Below are positions 11,128 through 24,097 of a stretch of DNA of 64,000 nt, piece after piece (within the stretch, counting starts at the first letter, position 1; each line of letters opens with the position of its first letter). The notes beneath the pieces were generated by a model. The model saw nothing but the letters and a program-made list of their open reading frames with translations. It searched no databases and had not been told where the DNA came from. Source of the DNA: Loripinus fragilis. Taxonomy: Eukaryota > Mollusca > Bivalvia > Lucinida > Lucinidae. Made by a program: the position numbers and the translations under genes. Where the stretch lies: contig OZ026524.1 of NCBI GenBank assembly GCA_964019695.1, forward strand, positions 68,897,074 to 68,961,073, in the 5' to 3' direction.

Positions 11128-11450
11128 TCGTTTGTTTGGTGCTTAACGTCCCAGTCAACAGCTATGGCCATGTCGGAACGGTCAGTACACCTTTCCGCAC
11201 TTTTTTCCTGTGCAATCTTGACTAAGCGGTTAACCAGTACTTCGTGAACATACTTTTGCTTGTAACTGACAACGCTACTTCTTGAATCAGCGGAAGGAGG
11301 AGAATGGCTGTAGATACTATTTCATGATTAATATCCACGAAAGTATGAGACCGGGTCGGAATGGAACTCGCCTAGATCTGCGAGCAGACACGTATCTGCA
11401 AATAGACACGTGACGGACTACGCTACGCGGCCCAGCCCCTCCCTTAACTG
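11128..11450 (-). mobile_element. degenerate SINE-like element
   Basis: It begins 'tttgtttggtgcttaacgtc' and continues 'ccagtcaaca', the inverse of the SINE tail at 8501. The head side holds 'ggaatggaactcg', a possible inverted B box. The middle does not match the good copies, so it is an old or different subfamily. Confidence 0.45.
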
Positions 11451-11559
11451 TTGACATCAATAGTTCTCTTTCCCAATGTGTACATGTACCCTATATCCAT
11501 CTACGTTTTCTCTGGAGAACAATATGTGACTAATAAGCAAGTGATTATGATCAGGAAAT

Positions 11560-12200
11560 ACCACAATCACCGGCGGCAGACCAACATATGGCACTGTGAG
11601 AAGTAGACACAGAACACATACTAGCAAAAATATCCGCTACTTTTTGTAACAAGTGTTTTTTCAATCCACTCATGTTAACTCTGTACATTAAACAACACAG
11701 TAAGTAACAGGCAGTTTGAACAACAAAAATATATGCTACTTTTTGTAACACATATTTTGCAATCGACTCATGTTAACTCTGTACATTACACAACACAGTA
11801 AGAAACAGGCAGTTTGAACAAAACAATAATATTTTTGCAATCGACTCATATTAAGTCTGCATAATAAACAACACAGTGAGAAACAGGCAGTTTGGACACA
11901 ACACAGTAAGAAACAGGCAGTTAGAACAACAAAAATATCCACTTTTTTTTAACACATATTTTTGCAATCCACCCATGTTAACTCTGCACATTACACAACA
12001 CAGCAAGAAACAGGCAGTTTGAACAAAAAAAATATCCACTACTTTTTGTAACACATATTTTTTACAATCGACTCCTGTTAACTAACTCTCCACAGTGAAC
12101 AATTCAGTAAGAAATAGGCAGTTTTAACAACAAAAACATCTGCTACTTTTTGTAACACGTATTTTTGCAATCGACTCATGTTAACTCTGAATTAACCCTT
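11560..12200. repeat. tandem repeat, ~100-130-bp unit
   Basis: About six imperfect copies of a unit with 'ctactttttgtaacacatat', 'gcaatcgactcatgttaact' and 'agaaacaggcagtttgaaca'. Minus-strand frames over it repeat a Cys/Leu-rich peptide but have no gene structure. Confidence 0.85.
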
Positions 12201-12321
12201 TGTATTCTGATGGGTATTCGCATACATATTGATATGTAGTATAGAAAGGGACTGCCCCCTGTGTACTTTAAAATTTTCTGAATTATGATTCGTTTCTGTA
12301 CCAGAATGTTGTTTTAATATT

Positions 12322-12390
12322 AAGCAAACAGTGCAGACCCTGATAAAATGCACCATCATGCTGCATTTCATCTGGGGTTCACTGTTTGCC
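12322..12390. repeat. foldback repeat F2, copy 5
   Basis: 'gcaaacagtgcagaccctga' and 'tcatctggggttcactgttt' form the arms around 'aaaatgcaccatcatgctgc'. Confidence 0.55.
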
Positions 12391-12565
12391 AAAATACCCG
12401 TTTAAGGGTTTCTAGTATACAAAGGGTTAAAAGAAAAACTGTTCTGATAAATGGTCATAATCAAACATTGCTTATGTTACCTTTTTCTTATCAAATATAT
12501 AATGTTGGTACTAAAAAGAGTCATCACATCGGGGTGATTCTTTAAAATACTCATCAAAATACTTA

Positions 12566-12620
12566 AAAGTTCGAGGGTCAGTCAAAAATAACTAACAGTT
12601 GGTTCATATTTTTGATCGGA
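12566..12620. mobile_element. possible mariner-type terminus
   Basis: 'cgagggtcagtcaaaaa' resembles the 'cgagggtca' termini of mariner-like elements. A related start, 'cgagggtcatccaatta', is at 17418. No partner end was found. Confidence 0.3.
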
Positions 12621-13900
12621 TTAGTACTTTTGACTGCAACTTAATATGTATATAGAATGAACTTTCTCGTATCAATGCATATAGAAATTGACGTCTTATT
12701 ATATTTAAGGTGTTGTTGCTAAGCAACCGAAGACAGTCTCTAAGCGATGCGTGTTCTCTCTGACGACATTTCTGACTAAGCAGCTGTGAATTAAAATCAT
12801 TTTAAATATAAAATAGTATAATAATTGACCTTTTATCTGGCCACTAGTATTATAAAGCGTTTCGGTCACTGTATCTAGAATACAATGTCTAAGTCTCTTG
12901 TAGAGCTAATAGAGACAGGAACCAGCTGGGGCGTGGCTAGACAGTGACCCAAAAGCTGATTAATATCAAACAATGTGTAACCAATGTCTTAAAGATTTGC
13001 AAAAAGTATTTCAATACATGTAATTTTGGTTACCTAGCAACCAAAATCGACCTGAAATTCTATTTTTGACAAATATTGGCAGATTTTGTTGCTATGGCAA
13101 TAATATATTCATGAGATTACCCAGGATATGCTTTCAGATATTTAAAGCAATTACTAACCACAATGAAATAGTCATATGATATGATACATATGTGATAATT
13201 TTTACTCTGGAATCATAATTGGTGGACGGCGTATTTTAGTAATTGAAATATTTCGTCCCTTTTATTTGTGGAATAAAATTCCAACGCCTCAATTGAAGTT
13301 ATTGCGTTTAACAAAAATGTATTCAAACACGGTATTTGCAACAAATGCCCAAGTTAATGTCATTACATTTTGCATCATGTTTCCATGGTAACGCTTATTC
13401 CCGCAAAGACGTTAGACCACGCTCATTGGTTGCTTAGCAACAGCAATCTATACTTTGCATGATCATGTTTTTGCCATATTTGGAGGCAGAGTTCGTTGTA
13501 TTTAGGTGCAAAATTTGACTAGTGTATGGTAGCCTACGTAAGAGATGTACATCAATTCTCAATTATTTTAGCCTGGCCCTCGTAAATCATATATTAAACA
13601 TCTGTTTGAAAATTCAAACTATTAAAATTCAAGAGATATAGAATACACTGAATTATTTTTTTCAATGTCATAGTGGTACAAATAAAATTTACAAATTTCA
13701 CACACAGTCTAAAATAGCATGTATTAATAATACTGGTTAAAATGACACTGGAATGTATGATTTGTAATTGATATCACGGTGATCACTCATAGTAGTAATA
13801 TTACCCGTCACCAAACACAACAATAATCAAAAAAACATATTTATGACAAATGTGAGAATAAAATGCTGATAAATCTGCACTTTTGCGCAGTATGACCAGG
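12621..13900. other. intergenic sequence between the two convergent genes
   Basis: No gene seen. The words 'gttgctaagcaacc' (near 12716) and 'ggttgcttagcaac' (near 13430) face each other about 700 bp apart and could mark the ends of a small element. The rest is AT-rich and unassigned. Confidence 0.5.
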
Positions 13901-14145
13901 CCTCGGGGTTGTAAAACTTTTTTCCATGCTCAACTAAACTGAGCATGAGATTAGTACTACTCGTAAATTTATAATGCTAAAAAGTAATGATCTCCTTTGC
14001 TTCTAAACTTTCTGACGCCGTATTTAGCCTGCTTATAATGTTAAAATGCCAACAATTGAATTGTTGGCATTTTAACATTTATGAGCAGGCTAAATTCTAT
14101 GCTTAACTGAGTCGTGTCTGACAAAAGATTTATAACCTCGGGGTT
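13901..14145. mobile_element. MITE family M1, copy 2
   Basis: The ends are 'cctcggggttgtaaaacttt' and the inverse 'tataacctcgggg'. The central palindrome 'aaaatgccaacaattgaatt' and its mirror is near perfect. This is the best copy of the family for defining the termini. Confidence 0.8.
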
Positions 14146-14300
14146 AAATGGTTAAATTTATTGACTGGATAGTAACAATAAATGGATTTGCTATATCTAA
14201 CAATTTGAATATTTTATAGACTCTGTAGCTGAGCTTTCTCGTCCAACTATTACTTGGTTACAGAAACTGATGGTTGATTAACTCTGAGGCTCTGGGAGGG

Positions 14301-14501
14301 TTTGTTTGTTTGATTTGATTCTTTACGTCCCATAAACAATCTTTCAGTTAAACAGGGACGGGTCGTCCTGGATTGAACCAGTACTAAGCTAGGATAGATG
14401 TGTCTTGCTCAAGGACCACAACACATTGACGCCGGTGAGGCTCGAACTCGCGGCCCTTTGGTCTCGAGTCAAGCACTCTACCACTGAGCCACTGTGCTCC
14501 C
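14301..14501 (-). mobile_element. tRNA-derived SINE with target-site duplication
   Basis: Inverse of the element at 8501: tail 'tttgtttgtttgatttgatt' first, tRNA-like head ('aagcactctaccactgagcc') last. The 12-bp word 'gctctgggaggg' flanks it on both sides (14289-14300 and 14502-14513), which fixes the element edges and shows retroposition. Confidence 0.93.
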
Positions 14502-14788
14502 GCTCTGGGAGGGGGTCTCTGGTATTCCTTTCAATATTTTGAAAAGTATCCCATATCCCTGAAACGAAATTGGCAAACATCTCAAAAATTCACCCAAATT
14601 CAGAAAGCTTTGTATTACCATGTCCCTAAAAATACTTTGAATTTTTACAACCTTATCCTATATCCCTTTCATTATTTGGCCAATTTCCCTATATACCTAA
14701 AACTCTTCCTGGACCTCACTCATGATGCGGTTCATGCTTGAATGAGTATTATGTAATAATAAATAAATTGGCATAAGTGCCTGTATTT

Positions 14789-14791
<3 letters not shown>

Positions 14792-14845
<54 letters not shown>
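14792..14845. repeat. (CT)n microsatellite
   Basis: About 27 CT units without interruption. Confidence 0.97.
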
Positions 14846-14847
<2 letters not shown>

Positions 14848-14937
14848 GCAAAACGTGACACAAAATTCATGAACCGACTCTGGGGTTATAAAGTATTGCT
14901 CATTCTCAAATCACATGAACATGAATTGTGTAATCCT

Positions 14938-15082
14938 CCATAATATCTAGGCATAAACAAATGAGGCAATCAGCTCGTGCGGATAGGATGAATACACAAG
15001 TGATCTATCGATGATAAGTGCATGATAACTTTGTAAACAAAACATGACGCCAATATCACTCTTGGCTGGCAGGACAGTAACA
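14938..15082. repeat. half copy of foldback family M4
   Basis: It reads 'gataggatgaatacacaagt', 'gatctatcgat' and on to 'cactcttggctggcaggaca', matching the right arm of the foldback at 31247-31479. Only one arm is present. Confidence 0.65.
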
Positions 15083-15146
15083 ATGAATTGTGATCCATTA
15101 ATGCGTAAAACATGTTATACAACCTGTTATAAACTGACCTATGGGG

Positions 15147-15664
15147 ATTACTTGACTTTTCGCTTACTGTAAAGGCGGCGCCTCATGAATGCGTAATTAG
15201 GACTAGTCAACCCAAGGCATAGGTACAAGCTGTAAAGGAGGTGTGGTTTTATTCAAAAGTAACTGTATCATCTTGTACCACAACTTCAGCCAGTCCTTGA
15301 AACGCCAGCAAAATAACTGCATCTGAAAATGTCTATTTAACATAAGCAGGGAGGCAACATTGTGGAACCAGATCGATCTTGGTTCACACTGTTTATCTAT
15401 GAGGCTTCAAATAGTTTTGTGGACGACAAAACGTACATTTTGTGATTTTGCGCTTTAATGGTTAATAAATGTGAGTTCAGTGTGTATTCGGTTAGGATTT
15501 TCACGAAATGCACGCACGTTTGCGATGCTCAAAAAGCTTATTAACTCTTTACCAAATTATAAATAGAACCTGATTTCCCTTCCTTAGCAGATGAAATCGC
15601 CGAACCACACCCAGATATGAATATTAAAGTTGCCGCCTTTACAGTAAGCGAAAAGTCAAGTAAT
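15147..15664. mobile_element. MITE with perfect 33-bp inverted ends
   Basis: The left end starts 'attacttgacttttcgctta', and the right end (15632-15664) is its exact inverse over all 33 bases. No coding region between them. The ~520-bp element lies just downstream of the minus-strand gene. Confidence 0.85.
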
Positions 15665-16017
15665 AGGTATTGCAATAACAATTCAATACGTTGTTTCCCA
15701 GAATATCTTATAGGCATTGTCGTGAAAAGGTCTGATTTTGTTGCTGACTCTTTTTGAACATTCACTTGTCTCCTGCGTTATAAGTACCAAAGCCTCATTA
15801 GCCCTAAAGCGCCAATCGCAACAAAAGTGGCTATAGGTGTGATTAAAAAATCTCGTAGCCCCCCCCCCATAAGAAGCAAATGGACCCCTAGGGTCCAATT
15901 TCTTCTAGATGGAGGTCCAAATGGCCATTTTTGAAATACGTTGATTACTTAAAAACGCTGTCAGAAGCCTCTCCCCCTGACGACATTTTCTGGATACACA
16001 CATGGCTGTGTGGTTGA

Positions 16018-16238
16018 TCATCTGAATGTATAGGATTTCGATCTTCGACTAGAACAGCTCGTGAAGAGCCGCAAAATTTTTTGTAAACCTGTGGTTTGTT
16101 CTAGTGTCTGTGAAGGTCTACACAATTCAAACTTTAAGCTATCCAAGTCTTTGTCGTCTATTACTTCCGCCTTGGTCTTGTGCAACATTACGAAACACTG
16201 ACTTTCCTCTGATGTGGTCTCACAGCTGATATAGTAGC
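16018..16238 (-). CDS. cytokine-like gene, last exon (trefoil end and tail)
   Basis: It follows minus-strand 'tcttttgcag'. It begins YYISCETTSEESQCFVMLHK and ends at TGA 16018-16020. YYIS completes the IL-1-family signature begun in the previous exon, and LDSLKFELC fits the last trefoil strand. The remaining 33 residues are a Ser/Arg-rich tail beyond the usual domain end. Starts with two bases, in phase. Confidence 0.85.
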
Positions 16239-19200
16239 CTGCAAAAGATGTCAAACGATTCAAGGGTTACCCTGGTAACAATCTAGCAACAAGAATTGTT
16301 TTCAACGAAAAAAAAACAGATGTCTACCCCTTTAAGGAATAAAAATAATCACAAAATTGCATTTAGTTATGTTAAAAGGAGAATAATTTGAAAAAATATA
16401 CATGAAAGAGTTATGGTTCTAATGCATGACACATTGTCTGAATTTACATGTGAATGTACCACCGGAAGTGTACGGTATTTGTGCTTGTACATTCTTTTGA
16501 GATTGTACATCGACGGATAAGTTATTTGTGCAAGGCGGTCGCTTGGAAACGGTAAGCAGATTTGTAGTTTTTGTCAGTTTTGATTATTTTTCTGTGAAAT
16601 AAAGTATCGGCATTGTTTGCGTAATGACTCGGGACATTTCAGGTGCATGTACATGTTATTCAAAGTCACGGTTTCGCAACGAAAAGACTTTAATCATGTC
16701 AACATAAGAATTGTGAAAACATCTGACATAAAATAGACGCCGTTTTTGAGATGTTATCGAGTATCCTTTTGAAACTTTATATGTCAAGAACAAAAAACAG
16801 CAATAAAAATGAACGGCACTATCAAGTGTATGTGAGTTTATTCTCACAATGAGGTAAAAATGCTAAGTAGGTCATCGGTTTCAATGCTAATTTTTGTACA
16901 GGGTATTAGCAAAAGTCAACTTTGCGTTTGTACAGGTATCTGTCATTAGTTTGTACAGTAATTTGGGTAAGCTAATTTTCAGAAAACGCATTTTATTTCT
17001 TTTGTTAGTCATAATTAAATAGATAAAGGGTTGTCGCTTTCAAAGTACAGACGTTAAAGTTATAATATCATGGTATATCGTAATGGCAGCAAGTTAAACT
17101 GCTAAATTTCAAGTGCCAGTGTAATGAAATAGTTGATCCCCTTGGAAAAATTATCCCCTTTCCTAATACTATGACTCCCATTGCATTGGAGCCTGCATTT
17201 CGGTCTGAAAATGGCGAAAACCCTCAGCCAAAAGAAATCTAGGCTGAAATTATAGTTTATAAAACACAGAGTCCGGCAATAATAACGCGATTCAATTGAC
17301 TGAAAGTTTTATCTGGCCAGTCGATACGTACATAGGCGTTTGGAATTAGATCTGAGTATGATGCAAGTCATCCGGGGACAAATCCTCTTAATTGTATTGC
17401 CAGATGTTTAGATCATACGAGGGTCATCCAATTAGGAATTGGACTTTTTCTATAGCGCAATCAGTTTACATGCTAGACAGATGAAATTCGGTATATACCT
17501 GGTACGTCTTGTTAGCCATTCGCACATAACGTCAGGTGTGCGTATGATGACGTCATCAATCGTGACGTCACGTCGCGCACTGGTATTCGAAGCACAATGG
17601 CCACGTTCACTGCCGTTGAACAACGAGCGTATATAAAAATCGAGTACTACAGAGATACTAAAAGAGTTAAAATACTGAATACCCTGAAAAGTGTTTGTGG
17701 TAAAGATGCTCTTCCGAAAACTACAGTTTACCGATGGACTGACTATTTTCTATAAGTTTAATTAAGATTGCTTAAGAAATGTGACTTCGAGTGTTAACGA
17801 ACTAAAAAACAGCATTTTTGCTGAATAAGGGGCCATAACTCTGGTCAAACATGTGCAATTATACCCAAAATCTAACTTGGTCCAGGTCTTTTTGCCACAC
17901 ATATTTTCTATAAGTTCATTAAACACTGATTGAGAAATCCGAAAAAAACCCAGCTTGTTTTGCCAAATAAGGGGCCATAATTCTAGTCATACATGTGCTA
18001 TCCAACCAAACATTGAACTTGAGCGAGGTCTTATGGCAATACATATTTGTTTAAAGTTTAATTAAGATTGCTAAATAAATGTGACTTCTAAAGTGTTAAC
18101 GAACTCAAAAACAGCACATTTTGCCGAAAAAGGGGCCATTACTCTATTCATACTTGTACGATCAAACCCAAAACCGAACCTGAGCGAGATCTTATGGCCA
18201 TACACGTTTTGTTCAAATTTAATAAAGATTGCTAAAAAATGTGGCTTGTAGAGTGTTAACAAACTCAAAAACAGCATATTTTGCCGGAAAAGGGGCCATA
18301 ACTCCGGTCATACATGTTCCTTTATTTGTACAAACTTGAAAGTCCTTCACCTAAATATGCTTTACACCAAATTATTTATACTATTGGACTACTAATTCTT
18401 TAGAAGAAGATTTTTTTTTAAATTTGAAAAATACTGGTTTACAATTCGGGAATATGAAGCCTTGAAGTCCCCTTGCATGACCTTTACAATTCGCAACACT
18501 TTCATTTGAACAAACTTGAAAGTCCTCCTCCTATAGATGCTACATGCCAAATATTAAGGCTCCTGGATAGCCGGTTCTTGAGAAGAAGATTTTTTTTTAA
18601 TTTGTCCAAAAAATACCCCTTTTGGGGCCCCTCCTGGCTCCTTAAGGGGGCGGGGCCTCACCATTTGTAAAAATCTGTAAGCCCTTCACCCAATAATGCT
18701 TGTGACCAAATTTGAACCAAATCACCCCGGGGCCAGTAGTTTCAGAGAAGAAGTCATTTAAAGGAAAGGTTAACGGACACCGAACGCCGGACACTGACCA
18801 TAGTAATAGCTCCCCCTAAGTATAGCTCAGGGGAGCTAAACATGGATGCACCCAAATATTGAAGTTTGGAGAGGTATCCAAGATTTGGAATCAGAGTGTT
18901 GTATTAAACTTACGTTCAAGATTCATTTTAGGACTTCACATAACTTGAATCATTATTCAAGATATTCTCTGGCATATATTTTATGATCAGCTAATAAAGA
19001 GTTTCTTTTTTTTTATCACAAATACGCTTTCTTACAGAGGTATAGGGCTGCAGATGACTGTACAAATTTTTATGGCAATTTCCAAATACCGGTTCAATTG
19101 CCGTTCAAATAACCGTACAAATATGGAATTAAACAGTGCAAACAAAAACCCCTCCCATGACAGTTTTATTGTATGCATCGATAAACAAGCCTATAAACTA

Positions 19201-22200
19201 AGTTTACAGATTACTAAAAATGTGAAAAATAGTGAAAAACTGAAATAAACAAATGTCTGGTTGAAGATATCGAGCTTGCAAAGACACTGAAACTCGGACG
19301 AAACCAGGTGATAGCGTGATTTTCGTTGTTTTGTGAAACTTTCGGATTTAATGAAAAAAATCGAATAGTGGAAATCGATAGCTCAGCCTGTGTAACCTAA
19401 TTTCCATCCACCAGAATTCCACTTAGAATGAAAGGCGTTTGAAAAAAGAGAAACTTCTTGTCAACCTACCCCTCGCTTCATTGCACAAATAACTTATCCG
19501 TCGATGTACAATCTCAAAAGAATGTACAAGCACAAATACCGTACACTTCCGGTCCTACACTGTGTGTACTCTCGTTGAAATATCTATGACGGTTATCAAG
19601 ATATAGAGTGGACACGATTTTGTGACGAACAGACCCATGAACAGAGGCAAGGGGGAATATACATGCAAGAGAATACAGTTATTTCATGCATGTTTGTAGT
19701 ATAGTATACAGTTATTTCATGCCTGTTTGCAGTATAGTCAAAACTATTACACCGAGGTGCAGTGGACGACCTGATGCAATAGTGCATCAGGTCGTCCACG
19801 GTACCGAGGGGTAATATTTTGACAATACTACAGACAGGCATAAAATAACTGTTTTATTACCAAACCCATTTGATGAAATACTTAGCAGCGTTTCTTGCAT
19901 GGAGTTGCTGTAGACGATGCGGTTTTGTTGCAAAACAGAAAATTTCACCAAATCACTCGTTCTAACTAAGAAAAAGAGTACCAACACTTTAAGTTTCTGA
20001 CCATAAACAACTGAGCTATTGGAGTTTACTTGCCAAACCAAGCCTTATTTTCACCTAACGTCTCCTTTCATAAACGAACCGTACGCGCACCGTTGTCGCG
20101 CTTGTCGATAAGCGCCTGCGTGTTTTAAACAGGGGAGCGGGTAACCAAGCCATGGTATAGTGCCAGTCAATAGTCATATTTATTGACCGGTGGAATAGTT
20201 CAGTGACTCATGACATAGCAAAAAATAGACAATTACTCCGTATATAGACGGTTGGGTAATAATCAAATCTATTACCCCGAGGTGCCGTGGACGACCTGAT
20301 GCACGAGGTCTGAAGGCCGAGTGCGATAGTGCATCAGGTCGTCCACGGTACCGAGGGGTATTAGTTTGACTATACTACAAACAGGCATGAAATAACTGTT
20401 TTATTACCCAACCTATTTGATGAAATACTTAGCAGCGTTCCTTGAATGGAGTTTTTTAGACGATGCGGTTTTGTTGCAAAACAGAAAATTTCACCAAATC
20501 TGCTCAATTTGGGTGTCAAAATGTTCTGCTCGTTCTAACTAAGAAAACGAGTACCCACATTTTATGTTTCTGATCATAACCAACGGAGTTATTGGAGTTC
20601 AAAGTTGCCAAACCATGCCTCATTTCATAACGTCTCCTTTCATTAACGAACCGTACGCGCATCGTCGTCGCGCATGCTAATAAGCGCCTGTGTGTTTTTA
20701 ACAGGGAAGCGAGAAACCAGGCCATGGTATAGTGCCAGTCAATAGTCATATTTATTGACCGGTGGAAAAGTTCAGTGACTCATGACATAGCAAAAAATAG
20801 ACAATTACTCCGTATACAGACGGTTGGGTAATAATTATGGTTATTGTGTATGACACTCCGTCTGAATGTGCTTTACAAATGTCTGAAGATTTGATGACAT
20901 ACATAAGACTTCAGACTCTATGACGGTTCCGACCTAAAGCCTTATCTATTGATGAGATGGTAGGGGCCTGATGCTTTGGCTGTTGTCAGGCCCACCTGGA
21001 TTTACCTGTTGGACTTATTTTACTCTGGATTCAGTTTTATTTACTGATGAGTCCTTATCTTTGCTTTATCTCTTTTTTATATCTTGATTTATATGTTGTA
21101 TGAGATGATGCATTGATAAATTAGGGGTCTTACATGCAAACCAAACATTTATGTGTCTTGATCCACATCTGAACTAAGGGGGAGGTTGGTGCACCGTTAA
21201 ACCGGTTTAAGCCCTCCAGTAAAATATGTTTTACTGACCGTTCCAAGGCGGCGCTTCTTTTGTGGATCATTTATGTTATTTCTGTCTTGTTTTGTTATGC
21301 TTTCATGCACGTCTGTTTGTTAATGCCATGTGGTCACCTGCTGGTAAAGGGCTGACCTCTTGGCTCTCATTTGTGATGTCTAATTGTGACGTTGTCACTT
21401 TCCCATTGGTATCTTGGGTCAGGTTTGGTGCTTGATTGTATCGATTCCTGATCTGTGCCCTCTCTCTTACTTTGATGAAATACCTCGAACGGTTATCAAG
21501 TTATAGAGCGGACACGAAATAGCACTGCATATGATCAAACGAGAATAACTCCAAAAATATCCAAAGCAGAGTTATGGTTCTTGTGCATGACATATTGTCT
21601 CATTGCGCTTTAGAAGTGAATGCAGTTTCAGCCAAAAACCTTTAACACTGTTCAACTGACAGAGCGGACAAAAAATTGGATTAAGTTATGTTATAAGGGG
21701 AATAATTTGAAAACTAAACATGCAAGAGTTATGGGTCTTGTGCATGGAACGTCGTCTGAACGTGTTCTACAAATGTATGAAGTTTTGTTCAAATACCTTT
21801 AAGGCTATCAAGTTATATAGCGGTGCAAAGGATCACTCAAATAACTCCAAAATATCCAAAGCAGAGTAATGGTTCTTGTGCATGACACATTACCTGAATG
21901 TGCTTTAAAAATGTATGAAGTTTCGTTGAAATACCTCTACTGGTTGCCAAGTTATAGAGCGGACACGAAATGGCATCGCAAATGATCAAAGTTCTGGTTA
22001 CTATGCTATCGGTTATCAAGTTACAGAGCGGACAGGAAATATCATCGCAAATAATCAAAGGGACATAACTCAAAAAATCCAAAGCAGAGTTCTGGTTCTT
22101 GTGCACAACACGTCATCTGAATATGATTTACAAGTGTATGAAGTTTCGTTGAAATATCTCTAACGGTTTTTAAATAATAGAGCGGGCACGATTTTGTGAC

Positions 22201-24046
22201 GGAAAGATGGACAGAGAGACGGACGGACGCAAGGGGGAAAACAATATGTCTGCCAACCCTTCCATAGAAGAGACATAATAAGCTAGCTATAGGAATATTA
22301 TTTTAGTCGTCTCTTCTAACATTACATTGCAAATTGGTCCCTTTCTGTACCAACAATGTTTCTTTTATTCAAAAGCAATATGCATTTTTAGCGTAAGGGC
22401 CCTCTCTAAACCCAACATAACATGCAATAAATTATATGACGAGTGAGAGTTGCATTATTACATTCACACTTTTTGGGGGTAAATTGGTCTCGTCCATCCG
22501 TCTGTCCATCCACATTAGTCTTTTATTTTGCTCTGAACACGAACTCTTCTATCGTTAGATCGTTTCATTTTAGCATGTGCTTTAGCAGTGAGTTATTTTA
22601 ACCCTGGTTTCAGCTCGTTCGTAAAATTTTAACACCTGGATTTGTGTTGGCAAATCCATCCAAATACATGTTATTATTCGATTAGGCAATCTTGAGGGTA
22701 GCATTCTAATTATAGACTAGATCCTGCAGTCGATGACGCGCCATCGCATATCCCCATGCTTCCGACCTCAACCCCAAGGTCACCAGTTTGACCCTAGGGT
22801 AAAACTTCACTTGTATTGTGTTATACTCATCATCCTTTTCAATTTGATATGCCACATGACCATGTTGGGAATTTTTTTTTGAACCCCTAGAACTCCAAAG
22901 TCCAACCCCTGGGGCATGAACCAGGTGACAGAAAGATATGTTTTATATCTTTCCTTTGTGAGAACACACACAAAGTGTGGTATGAAAATCTTTGAAATTG
23001 ACTTTGTTATTGAAATTTAATGATATTTGACCTTTTGACTTCTCTCGAGTACCCCAGGGGGGTGGCAAAAATGACTATGCTCTTGCACTCCCTCTGGGTA
23101 TAGGAGGAAATAGCATAACGGTCAGACGGACAAGCGGAGATGATTGTAATATTCCCTTCGCTTCTTTTCGAAACAAGTGCATAAAAATCGAGGTTTCGGT
23201 GGTATGCCCCATGGAAAGGCATTCTCTTATTTTGTCAAGACAATCGATCGATTCGTTTTTTTTTATTGCACTTGTTGAACCCGAACCCCACAAAAGGAAC
23301 AATTGATGTGCAGTCTGATCAAAGCCTTCACTAGATACTATATTGGTAGCCAGTTCCCAACGTTTTTTGATAAGTACAGTGAAGACTCTGATCACACTGA
23401 GTCTTTGCCAGGCTGACATTCCAAGTAGTACATTTTTCTGTGCTCCAGCTCATTCATATATGCAAATCATTTCTCAATAAATAGGAAAGTGTACCTCTGT
23501 AAAGAAGAGATTCAAATAACATCTCACTTCCTATGGCACGCATTATAAAGCATGTCTCATCAACGTCGTCAGGTTGTGTAACTCTAGTTGTAGTTGATTC
23601 CTGCAACAGTACAGAAATAGATGGTCAAACACTAACACTGAACGAAGTTTAAATGGATTCTTCCTCTGGTTTGGAACAATAAAATTGCGATGATTTATTG
23701 TGTATATTTAGGGTTCATGTGGCTCGATTAGAAGAGGCACAAGAACACCACTAAATTAAAACATACACAAGCAGGAACACATTTGAGGAAAGCAACCAGG
23801 TCCTGATGTTATAAAACTGTTGTCATGCTACACTTAACTGAGCATGGTAATACCAACTATTCACAAAAACTAAAATGCTGAGACATAAACATGTTTCTTG
23901 CCTTCAGGTTATCACAGGTTGCATTTATCATGCTAAAAATGTTAAAATGTCAACAATCGTTGACATTTTAACATATATGAGCATGATAAATGTTATGCTT
24001 AATAGAGTTAAACGATACCATCTCTCTCTCTCTCTCCCTCTCTCTC

Positions 24047-24097
<51 letters not shown>

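Larger units (their letters stand above)
16461..19553. mobile_element. 3.1-kb element with identical 73-bp terminal inverted repeats
   Basis: Bases 16461-16533 and the inverse of 19481-19553 are the same at all 73 positions (start 'accggaagtgtacggtattt'). It lies in the last intron of the cytokine-like gene. The inside holds a truncated mariner-like piece, tandem repeats and no long open frame, so it is non-autonomous. Identical ends suggest a recent insertion or gene conversion. Confidence 0.9.

Noticed and set aside
11551..12054. Three overlapping Cys/Leu-rich minus-strand frames
   Set aside because: They are translations of the ~100-130-bp tandem repeat, with no splice or start context.
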